Shown here: positions 6,686 to 13,237 of the stretch, in pieces
Position numbering within the stretch: the stretch's first letter is position 1
Layout of the letters: each line of letters opens with the position of its first letter
DNA from: Muribaculaceae bacterium
Lineage (GTDB): Bacteria > Bacteroidota > Bacteroidia > Bacteroidales > Muribaculaceae
DNA: 16,843 nucleotides
Direction of reading: 5' to 3'
Assembly: GCA_020026215.1 (NCBI GenBank)
Contig: JAHHQT010000035.1
Coordinates: 1-16,843, forward strand
The notes under the pieces: model-generated
Database searches by the model: none
Told to the model about the DNA's origin: nothing
Seen by the model: the letters and a program-made list of their open reading frames with translations, nothing else
Made by a program: the position numbers and the translations under genes

Positions 6686-8248
6686 TTATTTTGATAAACC
6701 GAAACAGTTTTTGATGGCTTTTCTGATTTCGGCGGCCTCCTGTCGGTTATTCCTCAAAATGGACAACACGGCCTTTATGTAGTCTTCTTTCTTGGTAAAT
6801 CCGCACAATGGGGCAACCTCACTGTCAATCAGCATCGCCTTTTGATTATAGACCCTCAGAATATCGTGATAGGACGAGCCATGGACATAGCCGTTGAAAT
6901 CGCGACAATGCTGTTCGTAAACTGCACGTGGTTTTACTTCGTCAAGCAGTTCGAGAATGTGGTTTTCCATTTCGCCAATGTTCTTGAAACGGCGGTCAAC
7001 AACCATCTCTATCCTGCGTTTCACGAAATGGCGTGTGTGAAGCAATGCCTGCTGGCGCAAGTCGCTCTTGAACATTCTGACCACATTGGCACGCACTCTC
7101 TGGAACACCTGCATATCGTTCTTTCCACGACGACGTGCCACTGCGCGAATCACGCCTTCAAGCATCAGTATATTTTCAATTTCTGCCACATTCGGCACTA
7201 ATATCTTCTTGTTGCGCAGATATTTCACCTCCTGGTCGGTACGGCGGTCACGATCGACAATGCCATAGGAATCCAAGTGATGGAACGACTGTATGTCGTT
7301 GAATGAACGCACGGTTTCGATGACCTTATTGCAACTGCCCATCGGCTTGACGGTATATTCGGGGAAAATGAGCGAATAGAGCTTGTAATCAATACTGTGC
7401 GAGTCGTCGCCCTCTACAAAAAGCACAGATTTTCGCGAACCGATGATGCTCAATATCAACTGTTCAGAAAGTGTTTCGTGCGGACGGACAATCTCGTAGT
7501 CCCACGACCCTGCCGCAATGTCGCAACTACGCACCCATATCGTAATATTGTCGGCACGTGAAGTCGGAAATTCCAAATCGTGGGTCTGATAGACAAACGT
7601 GCAGTCGGGGCGCAAGTCCTCTATCGCTGTCCAAAGGCTCTGCGTAATGGAACGGTGAAGGAACATGGTCGGTGAGTCCACGAATACCACACTTCCCTTA
7701 GGGGCATACAATGATGCACCGATGTAGAAAAACACCGCCTTTTCACCGTGCGACAGCATCAACGGCTTGAAGGTATCGTTGCCACTGTCGTTGGAGAAAC
7801 GGATTTTACCACTGCCACGAAGCACATTGTTTTTCGGGAAAACCTCTTTCCAGAGCTTGATGACCAAGTCAATCTTAGTTTGGGGCATTTCGGTTCTCTC
7901 GCCTTCCATCCGTTCGAACTTGTAGGCAAACAGGTCTTTCATTTCGTCGGTCAGCAACAGATACAACAGCATCTCAAACTCCGTCTCAGCCAATGGCTTG
8001 ACGAACTGTGCCGATTGCGAAACGCCATTGAAAATCGAGGAAATGGAATTGTATTCTGATTGTTTTTTATTGACAAACAAGGCATCCAATGCCGAGATGT
8101 GGAAAGCATTCTCCCCAACATCCTGCATCATCTTGTTGACAAAGCGAGTCTTACCTGCACCATTTGCACCGACAACCGTGATTTGTCGCTTTCCGTTCAG
8201 CACTTCTGAAGGTGCGCCGTCTGTACGTTTAGGCAGTATTATATCCAT
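6686..8248 (-). CDS. ABC-type ATPase fused to a DUF4435 (TOPRIM-like) domain, PARIS/OLD-like candidate defence protein
   Basis: The 520-residue protein has an N-terminal ABC-type ATPase. Walker A is GANGAGKT (27-34), the signature is LSHGEKA (165-171), the Walker B-like strand is VVFVDSPTMFLH (187-198) and the H-loop is QTHD (His223). The usual DEP after Walker B is DSP here (Ser192), so the catalytic glutamate appears to be missing. From about 272 a DUF4435-type TOPRIM-like domain begins: SVLFVEGDDS (Glu279), then IVDRDRR (Asp332, Asp334) and an EIENILM motif near 352. The rest is helical and basic. In PARIS, AriA (ATPase) and AriB (DUF4435 nuclease) sense phage anti-restriction proteins; here both parts lie in one chain, as in OLD-family nucleases. 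No other defence gene is adjacent. A nuclease effector role is inference; a housekeeping role is possible. Confidence 0.82.
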   Translation of the reverse strand: MDIILPKRTDGAPSEVLNGKRQITVVGANGAGKTRFVNKMMQDVGENAFHISALDALFVNKKQSEYNSISSIFNGVSQSAQFVKPLAETEFEMLLYLLLTDEMKDLFAYKFERMEGERTEMPQTKIDLVIKLWKEVFPKNNVLRGSGKIRFSNDSGNDTFKPLMLSHGEKAVFFYIGASLYAPKGSVVFVDSPTMFLHRSITQSLWTAIEDLRPDCTFVYQTHDLEFPTSRADNITIWVRSCDIAAGSWDYEIVRPHETLSEQLILSIIGSRKSVLFVEGDDSHSIDYKLYSLIFPEYTVKPMGSCNKVIETVRSFNDIQSFHHLDSYGIVDRDRRTDQEVKYLRNKKILVPNVAEIENILMLEGVIRAVARRRGKNDMQVFQRVRANVVRMFKSDLRQQALLHTRHFVKRRIEMVVDRRFKNIGEMENHILELLDEVKPRAVYEQHCRDFNGYVHGSSYHDILRVYNQKAMLIDSEVAPLCGFTKKEDYIKAVLSILRNNRQEAAEIRKAIKNCFGLSK

Positions 8249-8385
8249 AGTAATAGTTTTTCAATTATGGGTATAACAATCCATTTCACAAAAAGGTCAA
8301 ACCGTATTCATTAAAATTTCATAAATAAGTCATTCACACACACATTTTTTTCTTAATATAATTACCAAATAATAAGATTATAATT

Positions 8386-8393
8386 TAACTTTG
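8386..8393 (+). promoter_or_regulatory. Promoter -7 element of the FKBP operon
   Basis: TAACTTTG matches TAnnTTTG and lies 34 bases before ATG 8428. The -33 region (around 8362-8366, TTACC) is a poor match. The 179-bp gap to the divergent ATPase gene holds nothing else recognisable. Confidence 0.5.
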
Positions 8394-8427
8394 TAACTTG
8401 TAACGAAAAAAATAGGAAATTTTAAAT

Positions 8428-9036
8428 ATGGACAAATTAAGCTATGCATTAGGAATGAGCATGGGCCACAATTTCAAAGGCTCAGGCATCAAAGAACTAA
8501 ATGTACAAGATTTTGCCAATGGTGTGGCAGCTGTTTACGCAGGTACTAAACCTGAAATGACTTACGAAGAAGCAAAAATGACTGTTCAAATTTTCTTCAC
8601 TAAATTGGAAGAAGATATGCAGGCTAAAGCTAAAGAAGCAGGCAAGCAAAACCGTCAAATCGGCGAAGCATTCCTTGCTGAAAACAAAAACCGCGAAGGT
8701 GTGAAAGTTACTGCTACAGGTCTTCAATACGAAGTCATCGAAGAAGGTAACGGTGCAGTTCCGACAGCCAACGACCAAGTGAAAGTTCACTATACAGGCA
8801 AACTTATCGACGGTACTGTATTCGACAGCTCTGTTGAACGTGGCGAACCTGCTGTATTCGGTGTAACTCAAGTCATCGCAGGATGGGTGGAAGCTCTTCA
8901 AATGATGAAAGAAGGTGCTAAATGGCGTCTATACATCCCTTCTGATTTAGCTTACGGTCCAAACGGAGCAGGTGGCATTATCGACCCGGACACAACATTG
9001 ATTTTCGATGTTGAACTTCTACAAATCGTAAAATAA
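8428..9036 (+). CDS. FKBP-type peptidyl-prolyl cis-trans isomerase, no signal peptide
   Basis: This 202-residue protein catalyses cis-trans isomerisation of X-Pro bonds and assists protein folding. Residues 1-90 form the alpha-helical dimerisation arm seen in Mip/FkpA/FklB proteins (SYALGMSMGHNFK at the start). Residues about 97-201 are the FKBP domain, with the active-site residues Tyr122, Asp133, Trp153 and Tyr177 in VHYTGKLIDGTVFD, VIAGWVEAL and DLAYG. There is no signal peptide, so it is probably cytoplasmic, in contrast to its lipoprotein partner 24 bases downstream. The biased, uniform codon choice suggests high expression. Start at ATG 8428 is fixed by the promoter just upstream. Catalytic class is certain; clients are unknown. 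Confidence 0.95.
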   Translation: MDKLSYALGMSMGHNFKGSGIKELNVQDFANGVAAVYAGTKPEMTYEEAKMTVQIFFTKLEEDMQAKAKEAGKQNRQIGEAFLAENKNREGVKVTATGLQYEVIEEGNGAVPTANDQVKVHYTGKLIDGTVFDSSVERGEPAVFGVTQVIAGWVEALQMMKEGAKWRLYIPSDLAYGPNGAGGIIDPDTTLIFDVELLQIVK

Positions 9037-9060
9037 TATTAACTTATAATTTTTAAAACA

Positions 9061-9906
9061 ATGAAAAAACTATTTTTCGCAGGTGCTGCAGCACTTATGC
9101 TAGTTGCATCAGCTTGCAACAACGGTACTGTTAATGAAATGAAAACTCAAGAAGATTCATTGGCATACTATTTCGGTCAAATGTGGGGTAACGGTGTAGG
9201 TACTGAACTTAAAAACAACCCTATGGCTGCCAACTTTGACAAAGCACAAGTTTTGAAAGGTATGAAAGCCGCTATGACTAACGATACTACAAAACAAGAT
9301 TATATGCAAGGTCTACAAATCGGTATCCAACTTAACAACATCGCTCAAAGCATGGCTAAGGACAATATCGAACTTGACCTTGACAAAGTTTACACTTCTT
9401 TCGAAGCAGCTTTCACAGCTGATTCAATCGGTACTCCAGACGCAGCTCAAGCTATCGCTATGGATATCATCAACAAAATCAAAAGAGCAAAATTAGCTGA
9501 ATCTCCTGAAGCTATCGCTAACAAGGGTGCAGGTGAAAAATACATCGCAGACAAAATGGCTGAAGATGCTTCTTTCAAGAAAACTGAATCTGGCTTGGTT
9601 TACAAAGTAATCAACGAAGGTAAAGGTGAATTGATAAAAGCAACTGACCGTGTTAAAGTTAAATACGTTGGCAAACACATCGACGGTACTGAATTTGACA
9701 ACAGCGGTGACGAAGCTCGCGAATTCTCTCCAACAAGTGTAGTTCCTGGTTTCGGTGAAGGTTTGCAATTAATGAAAGCCGGTGCACACTTCATTCTTAT
9801 CATCCCTGGCGAACTTGGTTACGGTCTTGACGGTCAACCATACGCAAACATCGAATCAAACGAAACTTTGGTATTCGACGTTGAAGTTGTTGAAATCGTA
9901 AAATAA
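9061..9906 (+). CDS. FKBP-type peptidyl-prolyl cis-trans isomerase, lipoprotein
   Basis: This 281-residue protein starts MKKLFFAGAAALMLVASAC, a lipoprotein signal with lipobox VASAC and lipidated Cys19. It should therefore sit in the outer or inner membrane facing the periplasm. Residues about 28-170 are the helical Mip/FkpA-type N-domain (DSLAYYFGQMWGNGV). Residues about 176-280 are the FKBP domain, with Tyr202, Asp213 and Tyr254 in the expected places. At the floor of the active site the usual Trp is Phe231 (VVPGFGEGLQLM), which occurs in some FKBPs and may change substrate preference. It follows the signal-less paralogue by 24 bases with no terminator between, so the pair should be cotranscribed, giving one folding helper for each side of the inner membrane. 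Confidence 0.94.
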   Translation: MKKLFFAGAAALMLVASACNNGTVNEMKTQEDSLAYYFGQMWGNGVGTELKNNPMAANFDKAQVLKGMKAAMTNDTTKQDYMQGLQIGIQLNNIAQSMAKDNIELDLDKVYTSFEAAFTADSIGTPDAAQAIAMDIINKIKRAKLAESPEAIANKGAGEKYIADKMAEDASFKKTESGLVYKVINEGKGELIKATDRVKVKYVGKHIDGTEFDNSGDEAREFSPTSVVPGFGEGLQLMKAGAHFILIIPGELGYGLDGQPYANIESNETLVFDVEVVEIVK

Positions 9907-9927
9907 TCAACCTTACAATAAATAAAG

Positions 9928-9959
9928 ACAGACTGCTCAATCGGGCGGTCTGTTTTTTT
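9928..9959 (+). terminator. Terminator of the FKBP operon
   Basis: ACAGACTG (9928-9935) pairs with CGGTCTGT (9946-9953), including one T-G pair, around a 10-base loop. It is followed by a T7 run ending at 9959, 22 bases after the stop codon. Confidence 0.85.
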
Positions 9960-10038
9960 ATGCCCTTATCTGTTGTAGTGAAACCACTCCATCGCAGTGT
10001 CTAAAACACATAGAAAAACGCCCTATGGACAAACATCT

Positions 10039-10064
10039 AAAAAAAGGACTCGCCAATGACGAGT
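10039..10064 (-). terminator. Terminator of the small cysteine-rich protein gene
   Basis: ACTCG (10048-10052) and CGAGT (10060-10064) flank a 7-base loop. On the minus strand the stem is followed by CC and a T7 run (RC of 10039-10045). The stem is short, but it lies 25 bases beyond the gene's stop. Confidence 0.65.
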
Positions 10065-10088
10065 TACTTTTTCTATGCTATCAGTTGA

Positions 10089-10400
10089 TTAGAACCACTT
10101 TTTGTTCATTCTGCGGATAAACTCAGGAGTGATGGCATAGCCCGAGGCATCACCGATTACGGCATCAATACCACAGTACGGACAGCAGGCTGTTCCGTCG
10201 TCGCAAAAGTCGTCGGGTGTCAATTCACTTGCACGGAATATACGATTGCAGGCATAGCATCCGCAAAGGTGGGATTTCTCCAATATTTCCCTGTTGCGTA
10301 AAGAGAAGTCACCCGCCTTTTGAAGCGTTTCCTTGGTGATTTCCATCTTAGGTTGTCTTGCAATTTCCTGTTCCAATTCTTTGTCTATGTTCTTTCCCAT
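10089..10400 (-). CDS. Small cysteine-rich, probably zinc-binding cytoplasmic protein
   Basis: This 103-residue protein has no signal peptide. It has a charged helical N-terminus (to about 42) and a metal-site-like core: Cys46-Gly-Cys48-x2-Cys51 and Cys72-Cys73-x2-Cys76, with Cys66 between, fitting a zinc ribbon of two CxxC knuckles (CYAC and CPYC). The tail ends YAITPEFIRRMNKKWF. The layout resembles conserved 'cytoplasmic protein' families found across gut bacteria, whose function is not known to me. It has its own promoter-like element and terminator, so it is probably monocistronic. Zinc binding is inferred from cysteine spacing. Confidence 0.8.
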   Translation of the reverse strand: MGKNIDKELEQEIARQPKMEITKETLQKAGDFSLRNREILEKSHLCGCYACNRIFRASELTPDDFCDDGTACCPYCGIDAVIGDASGYAITPEFIRRMNKKWF

Positions 10401-10425
10401 GTTTATCGTGTTTTTTATTCTACTA

Positions 10426-10455
10426 CTAATATAGTCTCAAATAAAAAAATTTCAA
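10426..10455 (-). promoter_or_regulatory. Possible promoter of the cysteine-rich protein gene
   Basis: On the minus strand TTG (10455-10453) is followed after 19 bases by TATATTAG (10433-10426), which differs from TAnnTTTG at one position. It ends 25 bases before ATG 10400. Confidence 0.3.
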
Positions 10456-10481
10456 AAATCAGCCCAACTATTTTTTCAATA

Positions 10482-10511
10482 AAAAGGCCGTCCGTTTCGG
10501 GACAGCCTTTT
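10482..10511 (-). terminator. Terminator of the U32-family gene
   Basis: Arms 10482-10493 (AAAAGGCCGTCC) and 10500-10511 (GGACAGCCTTTT) pair with one C/A mismatch around a 6-base loop, with T-runs on both sides. It lies 24 bases beyond the stop of the minus-strand U32 gene. Confidence 0.82.
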
Positions 10512-10535
10512 ATCATATATCGCAATTAATGTGTT

Positions 10536-11804
10536 CTATTTGATGACGCGGCGATTTCTTACTTCTTCCACATCTTTCCAGATGAACAAGCGGTCGCTTG
10601 GACGTACCTTTTCATCTACTTGGATAGAGAAGCGTTCACCACGTACAGTCTTTTCAACAGGTTTCAAATCCACGCGGATTTCCTTAATCTTAGTGATAAT
10701 AGCACCTGTAGTAGGACCTGTGATTACCACTTCATCACCTACCTTCAATTCGTCGTTTTCCATTTGGAATTCGGCAACATGAATGTTTGAGAAGTAACGG
10801 ATACCTTTAGCAGCGTAAACCTTCACACGAGTCGCAGAAGAGCCGTATTTTGAAGTCCATTCGCCAAGACGTTGTCCCAAATAGTAACCGTTCCAAAAAC
10901 CACGGTTGAACACCTTAGCCAATCTTTCGTCCCATCCTGCAATCTTTTCTTCAGAGAAAGTGCCGTCAATCACTGAATTGATGGCTTCATTGTAACAACT
11001 AACCACTGTGCGAACGTATTCAGCGCCACGTGCACGACCTTCGATTTTGAACACTCTCACACCTGCATCAATCATCTTGTTCAAGAAGTGAATAGTCTTC
11101 AAGTCTTTCGGAGACATGATGTATTTGTTCTGAACAGCCAATTGGTCACCGGTATCCAAGTCTGTCACTTCGTAACCACGACGGCAGATTTGAGTACAAG
11201 CACCACGATTAGCCGATGAGTTCATTTCGTGAAGGCTCAAGTAGCATTTACCGGAAATTGCCATACACAAAGCACCGTGGCAGAACATTTCGATTCTGAT
11301 AGGTTCTCCGTGAGGGCCTACAATATTGTCGCGGTGAATGGTGTCGTAGATACCTGCCACTTGTGTCAAGTTCAATTCACGCGCCAAAACCACAACATCT
11401 GCAAATTGTGAATAGAAACGGACGGCTTCGGAATTGGAAACGTTCACCTGTGTTGAAATGTGAACCTCAACACCGATACTGCGGGCATAAAGGATAGTAG
11501 CCATATCAGAGGCAATGATAGCCGACAATTTGGCTTCTTTAGCTGCATTCACAATTTCGTGCATCAATTCGATGTCTTCGTCATACACCACAGTATTGAC
11601 CGTCAAATAGCTCTTCAATCCGTTTTCAGCACAGATTTCAGCAATTTTATGCAAGTCCTCTACAGTGAAGTTAATGGAAGATTTGGCACGCATGTTCAAA
11701 CCCTCTATACCGAAATAGATAGCGTTTGCGCCTCCCTGAATAGCCGCATACAACGATTCATAAGACCCTACCGGGGCCATGATTTCAAAATCTTTTCTAT
11801 TCAT
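10536..11804 (-). CDS. U32-family protein, probable prephenate-dependent RNA hydroxylation enzyme (TrhP/RlhA-like)
   Basis: This 422-residue protein belongs to peptidase family U32. Its bacterial members are now linked to hydroxylation of tRNA wobble uridine (TrhP, formerly YegQ) or of 23S rRNA (RlhA). A TIM-barrel-like N-terminus begins EIMAPVGSYESLYAAIQGGA. The family signature E-x-F-x-H-G-A-x-C is IEMFCHGALC (Glu172 to Cys180). Four cysteines suited to an iron-sulfur cluster follow the family pattern: Cys180, Cys187, Cys203 and Cys207. RVFKIEGRARGAEYV and a beta-rich C-terminal domain follow. Length is nearer TrhP than RlhA. The longest frame starts with TTG 11831, but that TTG is part of the promoter -7 element, so ATG 11804 is chosen. 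Choice of RNA target is inference. Confidence 0.9.
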   Translation of the reverse strand: MNRKDFEIMAPVGSYESLYAAIQGGANAIYFGIEGLNMRAKSSINFTVEDLHKIAEICAENGLKSYLTVNTVVYDEDIELMHEIVNAAKEAKLSAIIASDMATILYARSIGVEVHISTQVNVSNSEAVRFYSQFADVVVLARELNLTQVAGIYDTIHRDNIVGPHGEPIRIEMFCHGALCMAISGKCYLSLHEMNSSANRGACTQICRRGYEVTDLDTGDQLAVQNKYIMSPKDLKTIHFLNKMIDAGVRVFKIEGRARGAEYVRTVVSCYNEAINSVIDGTFSEEKIAGWDERLAKVFNRGFWNGYYLGQRLGEWTSKYGSSATRVKVYAAKGIRYFSNIHVAEFQMENDELKVGDEVVITGPTTGAIITKIKEIRVDLKPVEKTVRGERFSIQVDEKVRPSDRLFIWKDVEEVRNRRVIK

Positions 11805-11828
11805 GTTAGTTGTTTTTCTTTCCTTTTG

Positions 11829-11857
11829 CAAAGATAATCATTTTTCAACTTTCTCAA
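11829..11857 (-). promoter_or_regulatory. Promoter of the U32-family gene
   Basis: On the minus strand TTG (11857-11855) is followed after 18 bases by TATCTTTG (11836-11829), matching TAnnTTTG. Transcription would start near 11822, 18 bases before ATG 11804. Confidence 0.6.
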
Positions 11858-11899
11858 CCTAAATAACCAATTAACACCTTCGGAAAGTTCAAAAAGATA

Positions 11900-11934
11900 T
11901 AAAATAAAAAAAGGGATACTCGAAAGTATCCCTT
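11900..11934 (-). terminator. Terminator after tRNA-Gln
   Basis: AAGGGATACT (11911-11920) and AGTATCCCTT (11925-11934) are perfect 10-base arms with a CGAA tetraloop. On the minus strand a T-rich tail follows (RC of 11901-11910). It starts four bases after the tRNA discriminator. Confidence 0.88.
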
Positions 11935-11937
11935 GAG

Positions 11938-12008
11938 TTGTCTTACCAGGATTCGAACCTAGACAGGCAGAACCAAAAACTGCAGTGCTACCATTACACC
12001 ATAAGACA
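11938..12008 (-). tRNA. tRNA-Gln (anticodon UUG)
   Basis: On the minus strand a full cloverleaf can be folded. The acceptor TGTCTTA pairs with TAAGACA, the D-arm is GTGTAATGGTAGCAC, and the T-arm is CTAGG-TTCGAAT-CCTGG. The anticodon loop TTTTGGT is held by GCAGT/TCTGC, with a T-T mismatch at the loop-closing pair. The anticodon at 34-36 is TTG, reading CAA (Gln). The discriminator is A, and CCA is not encoded, which is usual in this phylum. A promoter lies upstream and a terminator directly downstream, so the tRNA is an independent transcription unit. The mismatch at 31-39 is a small oddity, not evidence of decay. Confidence 0.92.
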
Positions 12009-12046
12009 ATCCTAAACTTCCAAGACTCTTCGTCCTAAAAGCGATG

Positions 12047-12077
12047 CAAAGATATGTGCTTTTTTTATTCCGTGCAA
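12047..12077 (-). promoter_or_regulatory. Promoter of tRNA-Gln
   Basis: On the minus strand TTG (12077-12075) is followed after 20 bases by TATCTTTG (12054-12047), an exact TAnnTTTG. The element ends 39 bases before the mature tRNA. Confidence 0.65.
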
Positions 12078-12080
12078 GTA

Positions 12081-12114
12081 TTTTTTCAAAAAAATGCGAT
12101 TTTTTTTGAAAAAA
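12081..12114. repeat. Perfect 14-base inverted repeat of A and T runs between tRNA-Gln and the aldolase-type gene
   Basis: The left arm is TTTTTTC followed by A7 (12081-12094); the right arm is T7 followed by GAAAAAA (12101-12114); the loop is TGCGAT. It separates two divergent promoters. It may be a bent or melting-prone DNA spacer, or a protein site; it lies upstream of both genes and so is not a terminator for either. Confidence 0.6.
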
Positions 12115-12138
12115 GTGGATTTTTCGTGAAAATGGGGG

Positions 12139-12146
12139 TAATTTTG
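12139..12146 (+). promoter_or_regulatory. Promoter -7 element of the aldolase-type gene
   Basis: TAATTTTG fits TAnnTTTG and lies 26 bases before ATG 12173. The -33 position is a T-run without a clear TTG. An AAAGGA at 12159-12164 is a fair ribosome-binding site. Confidence 0.45.
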
Positions 12147-12172
12147 TACTCGAAATCAAAGGAAATAGTGAA

Positions 12173-13210
12173 ATGATACATTTTGAATGTGATTATACCG
12201 AAGGAGCGCATCCTAAGGTTTTGGAAAGTTTGGTAGCAACCAATATGTGTCAAACCACCGGTTACGGTAACGACGAATTTTGCGAAAAAGCACGCGAAAT
12301 GATAAAAAGTCTATGTGGCAATCCTGTTGCCGACGTACATTTTCTTGTTGGAGGAACACAGACCAACACCACCGTCATCGCATCATTGCTTCGTCCTTAC
12401 CAAGGTGCAGTAGCTGTCAAGACCGGACATATCAACGGACACGAGACTGGAGCTATCGAGGCAACAGGACACAAAGTCATCGCCGCTGAAGGCAAGAATG
12501 GCAAAATCTCTGCCGAAGAAATCGAACAAATATACAACGACCACCATAGCGACTGCGACCACGAACACTGCGTACAGCCGGGATTGGTCTATATCTCGTT
12601 TCCTACTGAATTGGGCTCTATATACTATAAAAAGGAACTGGAAGCCATTTCCGCCACTTGCCAACGCTTCGGACTGCCGTTGTTCATCGACGGTGCACGT
12701 TTGGGCTACGGACTGACTGCTGCGGATTGCGATGTTGATATTAAGGATATTGCTCGCTATGCCGACATCTTCTATATAGGAGGTACAAAACAAGGAGCAT
12801 TGTTCGGCGAAGCGGTCATCTTCAAGAACAAGTCGTTGAGCCGCGATTTCAGATACATGATCAAGCAAAAAGGCGGTTTGTTGGCAAAAGGCAGATTGTT
12901 GGGCTTGCAATTTGCAGCTTTACTCGAAGACAATCTGTATTTCGATTTGGCAAGCCATGCCAACCGATTGGCTCTGAAAATAAAAGATGCCTTAGTGGCA
13001 AAAGGCGTAGAACTCACCTGCCCTTGCTCAACCAATCAGCAGTTTGCTTTGTTATCCAATGAAGTGGTGGAAAAACTGTCGAAAGACTATTCTTTCTCAG
13101 TGTCACCAAGCGACAAAGAAGGTTATTCAAATGTCAGAATCTGCACCTCATGGGCAACCACTGAAGAAAATGTGGATAAATTAATTTCTGACTTGAATAA
13201 AGTATTGTAA
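12173..13210 (+). CDS. PLP-dependent threonine-aldolase-type enzyme (beta-eliminating lyase family)
   Basis: This 345-residue fold-type I PLP enzyme resembles low-specificity L-threonine aldolases, which split threonine or allo-threonine into glycine and acetaldehyde. Visible features are GGTQTN (60-65, cofactor phosphate binding), His86 in KTGHINGHE (stacks on the PLP ring), FIDGARLGYG (Asp173 binds the pyridine nitrogen; Arg176) and the Schiff-base lysine Lys206 in YIGGTKQGALFGEA. A His/Cys-rich insert (DHHSDCDHEHC, about 123-133) is unusual and could bind metal. The enzyme belongs to the branch with an FECDYTEGAHPKVLE start rather than the classic LtaE branch, so the true substrate may be another beta-hydroxy amino acid. 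It is cytoplasmic, and probably first in an operon with the next two genes. Confidence 0.88.
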   Translation: MIHFECDYTEGAHPKVLESLVATNMCQTTGYGNDEFCEKAREMIKSLCGNPVADVHFLVGGTQTNTTVIASLLRPYQGAVAVKTGHINGHETGAIEATGHKVIAAEGKNGKISAEEIEQIYNDHHSDCDHEHCVQPGLVYISFPTELGSIYYKKELEAISATCQRFGLPLFIDGARLGYGLTAADCDVDIKDIARYADIFYIGGTKQGALFGEAVIFKNKSLSRDFRYMIKQKGGLLAKGRLLGLQFAALLEDNLYFDLASHANRLALKIKDALVAKGVELTCPCSTNQQFALLSNEVVEKLSKDYSFSVSPSDKEGYSNVRICTSWATTEENVDKLISDLNKVL

Positions 13211-13237
13211 TTTTGTTAAAACGAAAAATCAGTTATT

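Noticed and set aside
6842..8059. Long plus-strand frames (119, 103 codons) opposite the ATPase-DUF4435 gene
   Set aside because: They are antisense shadows. The minus-strand frame has intact family motifs throughout.
6686..8248. Calling the locus a complete, established PARIS system
   Set aside because: PARIS proper has separate AriA and AriB genes, and the Walker B glutamate is missing here. Only a PARIS/OLD-like relation can be supported from sequence.
11805..11831. TTG start at 11831 for the U32-family gene
   Set aside because: The TTG is part of the TATCTTTG promoter element. ATG 11804 follows the predicted transcript start at a sensible distance.
11938..12008. tRNA-Gln as a decayed tRNA because of the T-T pair at 31-39
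   Set aside because: All other arms pair well, the promoter and terminator are intact, and a single mismatch at the loop-closing pair is tolerated in functional tRNAs.
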